This document shows, one piece after another, positions 9,049-17,419 of a stretch of 33,685 nucleotides of DNA; positions within the stretch are counted from its first letter, which is position 1; each line of letters begins with the position of its first letter. Under the pieces are notes generated by a model. That model was not told the DNA's origin, made no database searches, and worked only from the letters and a program-made list of their open reading frames with translations. Origin of the DNA: an uncultured beta proteobacterium (GTDB lineage Bacteria > Pseudomonadota > Gammaproteobacteria > Burkholderiales > Rhodocyclaceae); NCBI GenBank assembly GCA_903886975.1, contig CAISOB010000109.1:1-33685 (forward strand). Reading direction: 5' to 3'. The translations under genes were made by a program, and so were the position numbers.

Positions 9049-10079
9049 CAGAAGGTATAGCCGACGCCGACCGGCCGCTCTTCGAGCTGGTCGAGCAGGC
9101 GCGCCAGCGGCCGCAGGTCGAGGTAGCGCTCGCAGGTCCGGCGCAGGTAGGCGAGTACGCGCGGCATGTCGTTCACGTAGCCGGCCTTGCCGTCGCGGTG
9201 GCAGAGGCGGGCGAAAATGCCGAGCACCTTGATCTGGCGCTGCGCCCCCATCCACTCGTAATCGCGGTAGAAATCGTCGAAGTCGGGATGTACCGGCAAG
9301 CCGGCGGTGCGCGCCAGTTCCCAGTAGCGGATGACATAGTCAAGTTCCTCGGCCTCTTCCCAGTCGATGTAGGCGTCGCGGTAAAGCGAAACGAGATCAT
9401 AGGTGATCGGGCCATGGACCGCGTCCTGGAAGTCGATGATGCCGGGATTGGCGGGATAGGTGTCGCCGCAGACCATCAGGTTACGCGAATGATAATCGCG
9501 ATGCACGAACACTTTGGGCTGCGCGAGGTTGCTCACGAGAATCTTTTCGAACACCGAGCGCAGCGTCGCGCGCTGCGCTTCGTTCAGCGTGACGCCAAGG
9601 TGGCGCGCGACATACCAGTCGGGGAACAGGTCGAGTTCGCGCGACAGCAGGGCGCGGTCGTAGTCGGGCAGTACGCCGGGCTGGCTGGCGCGCTGGATGT
9701 CGACCAGCGCGGCGTTGGCCTGGCGGTAGAGCTGCGGTGCGGTAGCAGCATCGAGGACATCGAGATACATGGTCTTGCCGAGGTCGGATAGGAGCAGAAA
9801 GCCTTGTTCGAGGTCGTGCGCATAGACCTCGGGAACATGCACGCCGGCCGCGCGAAAAAGGCCGGCGACTTTGAGAAAAGGGCGGCAGTCCTCGTGTTCG
9901 GGCGGCGCGTCCATGACGATGCGTGTGCTTGCGTCGGGCAGCGTGACCCGGAAGTAGCGCCGGAAGCTCGCGTCGGCCGAGGCCGGTTCGAGCGCGAACT
10001 CGTGATCGCGGCCGGGCTCCGGGGCGCGGCTGGCAAGCTGGCCATTCAGCCAGTCGCGCAGCAGGACAGTACGCGGCAT
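9048..10079 (-). CDS. amgK: N-acetylmuramate/N-acetylglucosamine anomeric kinase
   Basis: An aminoglycoside phosphotransferase-fold kinase that phosphorylates MurNAc (and GlcNAc) at C1, feeding MurU. It has 343 residues. The kinase core shows SFRRYFRVTL (G-loop region, about 38-47), the catalytic loop VHRDYHSRNLM with D195 and N200, and the Mg-binding D216 in GIIDFQDAVHGP. A good Shine-Dalgarno (aaggag, 7-base spacer) precedes the ATG. It heads the minus-strand operon amgK-murU-pepP-ubiH and is divergent from lptD. Annotations such as 'aminoglycoside phosphotransferase' for this type are misleading; the murU partner indicates recycling, not drug resistance. Confidence 0.9.
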   Translation of the reverse strand: MPRTVLLRDWLNGQLASRAPEPGRDHEFALEPASADASFRRYFRVTLPDASTRIVMDAPPEHEDCRPFLKVAGLFRAAGVHVPEVYAHDLEQGFLLLSDLGKTMYLDVLDAATAPQLYRQANAALVDIQRASQPGVLPDYDRALLSRELDLFPDWYVARHLGVTLNEAQRATLRSVFEKILVSNLAQPKVFVHRDYHSRNLMVCGDTYPANPGIIDFQDAVHGPITYDLVSLYRDAYIDWEEAEELDYVIRYWELARTAGLPVHPDFDDFYRDYEWMGAQRQIKVLGIFARLCHRDGKAGYVNDMPRVLAYLRRTCERYLDLRPLARLLDQLEERPVGVGYTF

Positions 10080-10100
10080 GCCGCTTCTCCTTGGGCTATG

Positions 10101-10110
10101 GTGCTAGAAT
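10101..10110 (+). promoter_or_regulatory. Candidate extended -10 for lptD
   Basis: gtgctagaat contains TAGAAT at 10105-10110 and lies in the 114-base amgK/lptD divergent gap. The identical ten bases occur before alaS (22948-22957), which supports a real promoter class. No good -35 is seen. The implied lptD leader is roughly 75-80 bases and contains a T-rich stretch. Confidence 0.4.
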
Positions 10111-10193
10111 GCATCCGATTTTACCACTCGCCCCGCTGGCCCCTGCGTCATCGGAAACAAACGGATTTGCTGTTTTTTTACTGATTTTTCCGG

Positions 10194-13100
10194 ATGATTT
10201 TTCCTGCTCGGCGCAAGCACTACGCGCTGCTTTATTGCTGCGGTTTGGTCAGCGCTCTCGCCGGCACCTATGCAAGCGATGCCTTGGCGCAGGCGCCTGC
10301 GCCGTTGCGCGTCGATCCGGTGCTGCTCGGCTTGCCGCCGATCAAGCCGGCCGAAGCCCCCGCGCCTGCCGCGGCGGCACCGCCTGATCAGCAAGCGCCG
10401 GCGGCGGCTGCGAAGGAAGCGCCCGGCGTCGAAGTGAAATCCATAGCACCCGCCGTCGTCGAGTCGCGTCCGGTCGACACTGAGACGCCCGCAAGCCAGC
10501 CGGCCAAGGCTCGCGGCACGGCGAGCGAGATGGCGGCACCACCACCCGAGCCGACGCCGCCGACAGCGATTGCACCGCCATCCGCGCCGACGCCCACAGT
10601 CAGCACGCCACCTACGCCCGTGCCCGCATCCGCTGCAAAGCCGACGCCCGTCCCGGCGGCCGCTACGCCGCCGCCCGCAGCAGCGCGCCAGGCAGCGCCA
10701 GCGACCACGGCGCCACCCGCTGCGGTTGCGGCGAAAGCGGTGGTTCAGCCGGCGGCTCCGGTTTCTTCCGCGCCGGCAGTAGCGGCTTCAGCTGGCAACG
10801 TATCGTCATTGGCGCCGTTGCGCGTCGATCCGGCCCTGCTTGGCCTGCCGCCGATCACCGCGAGCACAAGCACTGCGCCGACGACGCCGGCCGGCGGTCG
10901 CCCGGCATCGACAGGCGCACCCGCCGCAGCTGCGCCGGTGGTCTTGGCCGCGGCAAGTACCGGGAATCAGGCCGCTGCGCATAAGTCCTGGTACAACTGG
11001 CTGTGGGATCCGCTGGCCGATGCCTACAATTTGGGGACCTACGAGCTTTATCTGCCGCTCATAACCTATCACTTGCGCAGTGCGTACACCGCAGAGCAGA
11101 TCGCCGGCTATCAGGAGCGGCCACCGGGCTTCGGCGTCGGCAAAGGCTATTACAACGAGCACGGAAACTGGGAGGGCGTTTATGCCATGGGCTTCCAGGA
11201 TTCGCATTTCAAGCCCTCGTATATCGCCGGCTACGGCTGGAAGGCGATGTGGCGGCCGGTCGACGATGTCCGTGTCGGTCTCGGCTACACCACGGGCTTG
11301 ATGACGCGCGCCGACATCGCGCATTACGTTCCTTTCCCCATTATCTTGCCGATGGCATCGCTAGCCTACAAGAATCTCAGCCTGGAGGGGACCTTTGTCC
11401 CCGGCGGTGCTGGCGCGGGCAATGTCGTCTTCATCTGGGCCAAATGGGAGTTGGGCAAGACCGGTGAAGCGGTCGGCACGCCGCGGCCCCCGGCGCCGCC
11501 ACCGCCTGCGCCGACGCAAATGGCCAACACCGCATTCGGTGCAGCGACACCGCTTGCGCAGCAACGCGTGCCTTACGGTCCCGCGCTTGAACCGGGCGCA
11601 CGTCTGGCTACGGCGACGGAAACCGTGCCGCCGCTCGTCCCGGCAACCGGTCCGCGCGACGAGGAGGAAGTGCCCGATACGCTGCCGCCGATGGCTTTGC
11701 GCGCGTCGAAAACCATGGTGCCTCCGCCAAAAGACAAGACCACGCCGCAACCGGTGTTCCTGCGTGCACAGCGCATGGCGGGCGAGATCGACCGCGAATT
11801 CATCGGCGAAGGCGACGCCGAACTGCGCAAGATCGGCACCGTGCTCAATTCCGAACGGCTGACCTACTGGCCCATCGACGATGAGGTCGAGGCTGAAGGC
11901 AATGTGCGCCTGGAACAAGGCGAGGATACGATCACCGGGCCGAAGATGCGTCTCAAGCTCGAAGACGAAGTCGGCTACTTCAATCAGCCAGCATATACGC
12001 TAAAACGACAGCCGCAGCCCGGGACCAAGGCCGCGGCGGACAAGGCTTTCGCCCAGAGCCCGGCTGGACAGCAAGGCGACAAAGATTGGTTCAACTCAGG
12101 GTTCGCCACGCCGCGGGTCCTGGATATCAAACCAGGTCAAGGGAAGTTCGACGAAGCAAGCAAGCGCAAGACGGCAACCGAAGGACGCGGCGAAGCCGAT
12201 CGCATCGATTTCGAGGGCACGAATCAGGTCAGACTGACCAACGCAACCTATACCACTTGCTCGCCGGGCAACGACGACTGGTATGCCAAAGTCGGTGATC
12301 TCAAGCTTGACTATGACCGCGAGGTCGCAGACGGCACGGATGGAAAGATCTATTTCAAGGATGTTCCGATACTCTATTCGCCGTGGCTGTCTTTCTCGCT
12401 CAACAACGAACGCAAATCAGGTCTTCTGGCGCCAACCTTCGGGACGAACAGCGTCAGCGGCATCGAATTCCGGCAACCCTATTACTGGAATATCGCGCCC
12501 AACATGGATGCGACGTTCGCGCCGCGCGAGATGACCAAGCGCGGCGTTCAAGTCGACAACGAATTCCGCTATCTCAATACCGCTTATGGCGGCCCGTATC
12601 GCGGCGAGGCGCATATCGAAGTGCTGCCCAGCGACCAGTTGCGCGATGGCGACAAACGCTACGCCCTGTCCTTGCAGCATCTGCAGACAACGTCAAATGG
12701 CTTTAGCGGCCTGATCAACTACAACAAGGTTTCGGATAGCGACTATTTCACCGATTTGTCGAGCAACATCACGCAAACCTCACAGATCAACCTGACGCAA
12801 CAGGCGCAACTGACCTATGGCGGCGGCGGATGGTGGGATGCCACCGCCAACTTCCTGAGCTACCAGACCTTGCAGCCGGATCCGACAGTAACCAACGTGT
12901 TCCCGTACCGGACCTTGCCGCAGATCACCATCGGTGCGCGCAAGTACGACTGGGCGATGACCGATGTCACTTTCATGGGCCAATACACCAATTTCACCAA
13001 GCCGGACCAGCTCATCAGCGGCGTCAAGGTCAGCAACCCGGACGGACAGCGCACCGTGCTCTATCCGCAGATCTCCCTGCCGTACGTGACGCCGGCCTGG

Positions 13101-14144
13101 TACGTCACGCCGAAGCTCGGCGTCAATGTCCGCAATTATTCGCTCACCGGCCAGGTGGCTGGAACGCCCGCTTCGCAAAGCGTCACCCTGCCGATCGCCA
13201 GCGTCGATAGCGGAATGACTTTCGAGCGCTCGAGCAACTGGTTCGGCAAGGACTACACCCAGACCCTGGAGCCGCGCCTCTATTACCTGAATATCCCGTA
13301 CAAGAATCAGAATCAGATCCCGATTTTCGATACGGCTGCCGCGGATTTCAATTTTGCCCAGATCTTCTCCGAGAACCAGTTTACTGGCTGGGATAGAATC
13401 AGCAACGCCAACCAGTTGACCGCGGCGGCGACCACCCGCTTGCTCGAGCCTTCGAGCGGCAACGAAATCATGCGCGCCATGCTCGGGCAGCGTTTCTATT
13501 TCACCCGCAACAAGGTTGAACTTCCCAACACCGCTGTCGATGACACAAAATGGCAGAAGTCGGATGTGCTTGCCGCTTTCAGCGGGCAGATTTTGCCCAA
13601 GGTTTATGCCGATGTCGCGACAGAATACAACCTTGCCGATCGGCAGCTCAAACGCTATTCCATAGGCACCCGCTTTGAACCCGAGCCGGGCAAGGTTCTG
13701 AACGCGGCGTATCGCTATAACCGTGATCCGACGGCGCCGATCGACCAGGTCGATGTCTCCGGACAATGGCCGCTTTCCGGGCGCTGGCATGTCGTTGGCC
13801 GCATGAACTATTCCTTCAAAGACGATGCCAGCAATCTTTCCACCACCACCAGCAGCACCAACACGGTTATCACGACGGCGACGACCACCGGCACCGCTTC
13901 TCAGCACGGGCGTCTGATCGAGTCGATCGCCGGTCTTGAATACAATGGCGGATGTTGGGTTGTGCGCGCCGTTGTGCGGCGCACGGCGCTGACGGCCGAC
14001 CATACGTCCACGGCCTTTTTCATCCAGCTCGAGCTGAATGATTTCTCGAGTATCGGTTCCAACCCGCTCAATATTCTCAAGCGCAATATCCAGGGTTACA
14101 GTCTGATCAATCAGCCGGCAGCAGACCCGATCTTTGGCGAATAG
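10194..14144 (+). CDS. lptD: PagP-LptD fusion: lipid A palmitoyltransferase domain joined to LPS-assembly outer-membrane protein
   Basis: LptD, with LptE, inserts LPS into the outer leaflet; PagP transfers palmitate from phospholipid to lipid A. The 1316 residues read in one frame, without stops: signal peptide (1-33, ending DALA); Pro/Ala-rich linker (about 34-264); a complete PagP domain (about 265-420); a second Pro-rich linker (about 421-519); the LptA-like periplasmic jellyroll (about 520-605); the LptD barrel (to 1316). The PagP part carries LYLPLITYHLR, NWEGVYAMGFQDS, IAGYGWKAMWRP and PFPIILPMASLAY. H293, D336 and S337 match the E. coli H33/D76/S77 catalytic set, and G348 matches the acyl-ruler G88, with identical spacing. 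LptD cysteines are C689 (TTCSPG) and C1254 (GGCW), enough for one inter-domain disulfide. An in-frame stop just upstream fixes the ATG. surA follows after 12 bases. Ordinary LptD is 750-850 residues. Activity of the PagP part is inferred. Confidence 0.93.
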   Translation: MIFPARRKHYALLYCCGLVSALAGTYASDALAQAPAPLRVDPVLLGLPPIKPAEAPAPAAAAPPDQQAPAAAAKEAPGVEVKSIAPAVVESRPVDTETPASQPAKARGTASEMAAPPPEPTPPTAIAPPSAPTPTVSTPPTPVPASAAKPTPVPAAATPPPAAARQAAPATTAPPAAVAAKAVVQPAAPVSSAPAVAASAGNVSSLAPLRVDPALLGLPPITASTSTAPTTPAGGRPASTGAPAAAAPVVLAAASTGNQAAAHKSWYNWLWDPLADAYNLGTYELYLPLITYHLRSAYTAEQIAGYQERPPGFGVGKGYYNEHGNWEGVYAMGFQDSHFKPSYIAGYGWKAMWRPVDDVRVGLGYTTGLMTRADIAHYVPFPIILPMASLAYKNLSLEGTFVPGGAGAGNVVFIWAKWELGKTGEAVGTPRPPAPPPPAPTQMANTAFGAATPLAQQRVPYGPALEPGARLATATETVPPLVPATGPRDEEEVPDTLPPMALRASKTMVPPPKDKTTPQPVFLRAQRMAGEIDREFIGEGDAELRKIGTVLNSERLTYWPIDDEVEAEGNVRLEQGEDTITGPKMRLKLEDEVGYFNQPAYTLKRQPQPGTKAAADKAFAQSPAGQQGDKDWFNSGFATPRVLDIKPGQGKFDEASKRKTATEGRGEADRIDFEGTNQVRLTNATYTTCSPGNDDWYAKVGDLKLDYDREVADGTDGKIYFKDVPILYSPWLSFSLNNERKSGLLAPTFGTNSVSGIEFRQPYYWNIAPNMDATFAPREMTKRGVQVDNEFRYLNTAYGGPYRGEAHIEVLPSDQLRDGDKRYALSLQHLQTTSNGFSGLINYNKVSDSDYFTDLSSNITQTSQINLTQQAQLTYGGGGWWDATANFLSYQTLQPDPTVTNVFPYRTLPQITIGARKYDWAMTDVTFMGQYTNFTKPDQLISGVKVSNPDGQRTVLYPQISLPYVTPAWYVTPKLGVNVRNYSLTGQVAGTPASQSVTLPIASVDSGMTFERSSNWFGKDYTQTLEPRLYYLNIPYKNQNQIPIFDTAAADFNFAQIFSENQFTGWDRISNANQLTAAATTRLLEPSSGNEIMRAMLGQRFYFTRNKVELPNTAVDDTKWQKSDVLAAFSGQILPKVYADVATEYNLADRQLKRYSIGTRFEPEPGKVLNAAYRYNRDPTAPIDQVDVSGQWPLSGRWHVVGRMNYSFKDDASNLSTTTSSTNTVITTATTTGTASQHGRLIESIAGLEYNGGCWVVRAVVRRTALTADHTSTAFFIQLELNDFSSIGSNPLNILKRNIQGYSLINQPAADPIFGE
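10299..10833 (+). repeat. Direct repeat inside lptD bracketing the first linker
   Basis: Identical 22-base copies starting gcgccgttgcgcgtcgatcc lie at 10299-10320 and 10812-10833, in the same reading frame. Each encodes APLRVDP followed by a leucine-rich LLGLPPI (residues 36-50 and 207-221). The first copy starts the mature protein; the second sits just before the PagP domain. The stretch between them is low-complexity Pro/Ala/Thr. Confidence 0.85.
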
Positions 14145-14156
14145 AAAGTATTTGAT

Positions 14157-15467
14157 ATGACTTCAGTTCTTCGCGCGATGCTGCTCTTACTTTGTTGTGC
14201 CGGGATGGCTTGCGCACAAACATCGGGACGTCGGGCCAGCGAGCCGGTGTCCGCCGATCGTATTGTTGCCGTCGTCAATGACGAAGTAATCACGCTCGTC
14301 GAGTTGCGCGCCCGTCTTGCATTGGCCCTCAACCAACTGCAGCGGCAGGGCACGGCATTGCCGGCACGGGATGTCCTCGAGCACCAGATGCTCGAGCGCC
14401 TCGTCATGGACAAGATTCAGTTGCAGTTCGCAAAGGAAAACGGCTTGCGTGTCGATGACGCGCAGCTTGAACAGTCGCTGCAGCGCATTGCCACCAGCAA
14501 CAAGTTGACGATGGTGCAGTTTCGCGAGGCGCTCAAGAAAGACGGCATTGAATTTGCCAAATTCCGTGAGGACATCCGCGACGAAATGGTGATCGCGCGC
14601 GTGCGCGAGCGCGAGGTGGAAAACAAGATCCTTATATCCGAAGGCGAAATCGACAACTATTTGAGTGGCGACATGGCCAAGGGTCCCGCCGATGAAGAGT
14701 ACGAAGTCGCGCACATTCTCCTGCGCTCGCCGGAGTCGGCGAGCCCCGAGCAAATTCAGAGCCTCAAGGCCAAAGCCGAGCAGGTATATGATCGCCTGGG
14801 GAAGGGTGAAGATTTCTCCAAGCTGGCGGCGGCTTACTCCGACGCGCCGGATGGCCTGCAGGGCGGAAGCCTCGGCATGCGGCCGCTTGATCGCCTGCCC
14901 GGCATTTATGCGGAAGCGGTAGCCAAACTGAAAGCCGGTGACCTGGCGCCCATTTTGCGCAGCGCCAACGGTTTTCATATCGTCAAGCTGCTGGCCAGGC
15001 GCGGTGGCGGCATCCTGCCGGCGGTTCAGCAAACGCACGTCAGGCATATCCTGATCAAGGTCAACGAGATCGTTTCCGAGGCAGATGCCAAGCACAAGCT
15101 TGCCGACCTCTACGACCGGATCAAACACGGGGCGAGCTTTGCCGAATTGGCCAAGCTCTATTCTCAGGATGGCGCGGCATCAAGGGGCGGCGATCTCGGC
15201 TGGATCTATCCGGGCGACACGGTGCCCGAATTCGAAAGGGCGATGAACGCATTGAAGCCCGGCGAACTCAGCGAGCCGGTGCAGTCGCCGTTTGGATTCC
15301 ATTTGATCGAAGTACTCGAGCGGCGGGTGCAGGACGTGTCGGCCGATCGGCAGCGTGCGGCGGCCCGCCAGGTCTTGCGCGAGCGCAAGATGGACGAGGC
15401 TTATCAGGACTGGCTGCGGCAAGCGCGTGACAGCGCTTATGTCGAACTTCGTCTCGACGAACGCTAG
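14157..15467 (+). CDS. surA: Periplasmic chaperone and peptidyl-prolyl isomerase SurA
   Basis: It escorts unfolded outer-membrane barrels, LptD among them, to the BAM complex. The 436-residue protein has a signal peptide (MLLLLCCAGMACA, cleavage near residue 20) and an N-terminal chaperone domain beginning RIVAVVNDEVITLVEL. Two parvulin domains follow: about 180-275 (EVAHILLR, LGMRPLDRLP, GFHIVKL) and about 293-395 (VRHILIKV, GDLGWIYPGDTVPEFE, FGFHLIEV), then a C-terminal helix with RQVLRERKMDEAYQDWL. It starts 12 bases after lptD, so the chaperone and its exceptionally large client are co-transcribed. Confidence 0.97.
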   Translation: MTSVLRAMLLLLCCAGMACAQTSGRRASEPVSADRIVAVVNDEVITLVELRARLALALNQLQRQGTALPARDVLEHQMLERLVMDKIQLQFAKENGLRVDDAQLEQSLQRIATSNKLTMVQFREALKKDGIEFAKFREDIRDEMVIARVREREVENKILISEGEIDNYLSGDMAKGPADEEYEVAHILLRSPESASPEQIQSLKAKAEQVYDRLGKGEDFSKLAAAYSDAPDGLQGGSLGMRPLDRLPGIYAEAVAKLKAGDLAPILRSANGFHIVKLLARRGGGILPAVQQTHVRHILIKVNEIVSEADAKHKLADLYDRIKHGASFAELAKLYSQDGAASRGGDLGWIYPGDTVPEFERAMNALKPGELSEPVQSPFGFHLIEVLERRVQDVSADRQRAAARQVLRERKMDEAYQDWLRQARDSAYVELRLDER

Positions 15468-15482
15468 GGTGGTGCTCTAGCC

Positions 15483-16505
15483 ATGCCGAAGCGGCCCGTC
15501 ATCGCCGTCACTTCCGGTGAGCCTGCCGGTGTCGGTCCGGACATCTGTCTGCGCTTGAGCGACCGTGCGGGGCAATACTTGCCCGCGCATCTGGTGCTTC
15601 TCGCCGATCGCGAGCTGATGGCCGAGCGGGCGCAAGCCCTCTATGCCGACGGGGAGTCGAAGGGCGCGCGGCCGGTGCTGCGCGACTGGACGCCCGAACT
15701 CTTGCCGGACGCCGGCAGCCTCGACATTCTGCATGTTCCGCTTGCCGTCGCCGCGCGTCCAGGCCGGCTTGACCCGGCCAATTCGCCTTATGTGCTGCAA
15801 CTGCTCGACCGGGCGACGGCCGGTTGCCTCTCGGGCGAGTTCGCCGCAATGGTCACGGCGCCGGTGCATAAGGGCGTGATCAACGCAGCAGGCACACCCT
15901 TTACCGGACACACCGAGTACCTGGCCGAAAAGACTGCTGCGCCGCACGTGGTGATGATGCTTGCCGGTGGCGGGCTCAGGGTTGCCCTGGTGAGTACACA
16001 CCTGCGCTTGCAGGATGTTTCCGGGGCGGTGACGCAGGAAGCGCTTGAAAAGACACTGCGCGTCCTGCATGCGGAATTGCGCCGCAAGTATGGTATCGCC
16101 CAGCCGCGGATTCTGGTCGCCGGTCTCAATCCCCATGCCGGCGAAGGCGGTTATCTCGGGCGCGAGGAAATCGAGGTCATCACGCCGGTGCTCGAGCGTT
16201 TACGCGCCGAGGGCATGACGCTCATCGGTCCGCTACCCGCCGATACGCTATTTACGCCGCGACAACTGGCACAGGGCGATTGCGTGCTGGCCATGTACCA
16301 CGACCAGGGTCTGCCGACGCTCAAGTACGCGAGTTTCGGGCAGGGAATCAATGTGACCCTGGGTCTGCCGATCATCCGCACCTCAGTCGACCACGGCACC
16401 GCGCTCGACCTCGCCGGCACCGGCCGTGCCGATCCGGGCAGTCTTTTCGTCGCGGTCGAGCAGGCGATTGCGATGGCGCAGCGCGCCAGTTCCGCGACAC
16501 AATGA
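15483..16505 (+). CDS. pdxA: 4-hydroxythreonine-4-phosphate dehydrogenase
   Basis: A metal- and NAD-dependent enzyme of de novo pyridoxal phosphate synthesis that oxidises 4-phosphohydroxythreonine. The 340-residue product carries the family blocks AVTSGEPAGVGPDI, MVTAPVHKGVIN, the substrate/metal histidines in FTGHTEYLA, GLNPHAGEGGYLG and AMYHDQGLPTLKY, and ends with SVDHGTALDLAGTGRADPGS. It follows surA by 15 bases. The surA-pdxA-rsmA order is conserved in beta- and gammaproteobacteria. Confidence 0.97.
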   Translation: MPKRPVIAVTSGEPAGVGPDICLRLSDRAGQYLPAHLVLLADRELMAERAQALYADGESKGARPVLRDWTPELLPDAGSLDILHVPLAVAARPGRLDPANSPYVLQLLDRATAGCLSGEFAAMVTAPVHKGVINAAGTPFTGHTEYLAEKTAAPHVVMMLAGGGLRVALVSTHLRLQDVSGAVTQEALEKTLRVLHAELRRKYGIAQPRILVAGLNPHAGEGGYLGREEIEVITPVLERLRAEGMTLIGPLPADTLFTPRQLAQGDCVLAMYHDQGLPTLKYASFGQGINVTLGLPIIRTSVDHGTALDLAGTGRADPGSLFVAVEQAIAMAQRASSATQ

Positions 16506-16596
16506 GCGAGCATGCTGCTTGCAAACGTTTTGGTTCCGGCGTAACCGGCTGGCGCGGGTTAGCCTGCACTGAACCGCTTGGATTCGGGAGTTCGGC

Positions 16597-17379
16597 ATGA
16601 ACCAGCACATTGCGCGCAAGCGGTTTGGGCAGAACTTCCTGATTGACCGGCAGGTGATTGCCGACATCGTCGCGGCGCTGGCGCCGGAACGCGGCGATTG
16701 CGTCGTCGAGATCGGCCCGGGCCTCGGCGCATTGACCGATCCGCTGCTACAACGGCTTGATCATCTGCATGTCATCGAGATCGACCGCGACATCGTTGCC
16801 CGACTAGAGCAGCGCTACGCGGCTCACCTGCCTGAGAAACTGACGATACACGAAGGCGATGCCCTGAACTTCGATTTCGCTGCGCCAGTCGTCGGCAGCC
16901 GCTTGCGCATCGTCGGCAATCTTCCGTACAACATTTCGACGCCGCTGCTCTTCCATCTGGCGGACTTCGCCGATCGCGTCGTCGACATGCACTTCATGCT
17001 GCAGAAGGAGGTCGTCGAGCGCATGGTTGCCGCGCCGGGCACGGCGGATTTCGGTCGCCTGTCGGTCATGCTCCAATATCGCTTCGTCATGGACAGTCTG
17101 ATCGATGTGCCGCCCGAATCCTTCGCCCCCCCGCCCAAAGTCGATTCGGCCGTGGTGCGCCTGATTCCGCGCCCTCCGGGCGAGCTCGCGGCGCGCGATG
17201 AAACGCGCTTCGCCGCGCTGGTGTCGGCGGCTTTCGCGCAAAGACGCAAGATGCTGCGCAACAATCTCAAGGGGATTCTTGGCGACGCCGGCTTTGAGCG
17301 GCTCGGGATTGCACCGACGGCACGTGCCGAGGAATTGTCGGTCGAGGACTACATTCGCATCGCCAACGCACTGCCCTGA
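16597..17379 (+). CDS. rsmA: 16S rRNA (adenine1518/1519-N6)-dimethyltransferase
   Basis: KsgA, which dimethylates two adjacent adenines in helix 45 of 16S rRNA late in small-subunit assembly. The 260 residues contain [10 protein letters not shown], the SAM-binding motif [16 protein letters not shown], the catalytic NLPYN and the diagnostic [15 protein letters not shown], with [10 protein letters not shown] in the C-terminal domain. A gggag sequence precedes the ATG. A 91-base gap separates it from pdxA, with no clear terminator. It is the last gene of the lptD operon, convergent with the DUF1631 gene. Confidence 0.97.
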   Translation: MNQHIARKRFGQNFLIDRQVIADIVAALAPERGDCVVEIGPGLGALTDPLLQRLDHLHVIEIDRDIVARLEQRYAAHLPEKLTIHEGDALNFDFAAPVVGSRLRIVGNLPYNISTPLLFHLADFADRVVDMHFMLQKEVVERMVAAPGTADFGRLSVMLQYRFVMDSLIDVPPESFAPPPKVDSAVVRLIPRPPGELAARDETRFAALVSAAFAQRRKMLRNNLKGILGDAGFERLGIAPTARAEELSVEDYIRIANALP

Positions 17380-17393
17380 GCGCCGAGCGGCGC
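17380..17393. terminator. Weak hairpin between convergent rsmA and DUF1631 gene
   Basis: gcgcc-gagc-ggcgc forms a 5-bp stem immediately after the rsmA stop and about 27 bases beyond the DUF1631 stop. There is no U-tract on either strand, so intrinsic termination is doubtful. Confidence 0.25.
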
Positions 17394-17419
17394 AAGCCCG
17401 CTTTATTGCCGAACAGCGC

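Noticed and set aside
9048..10079. Aminoglycoside resistance kinase
   Set aside because: The APH fold is present, but the overlap with murU and housekeeping context identify the cell-wall recycling kinase AmgK.
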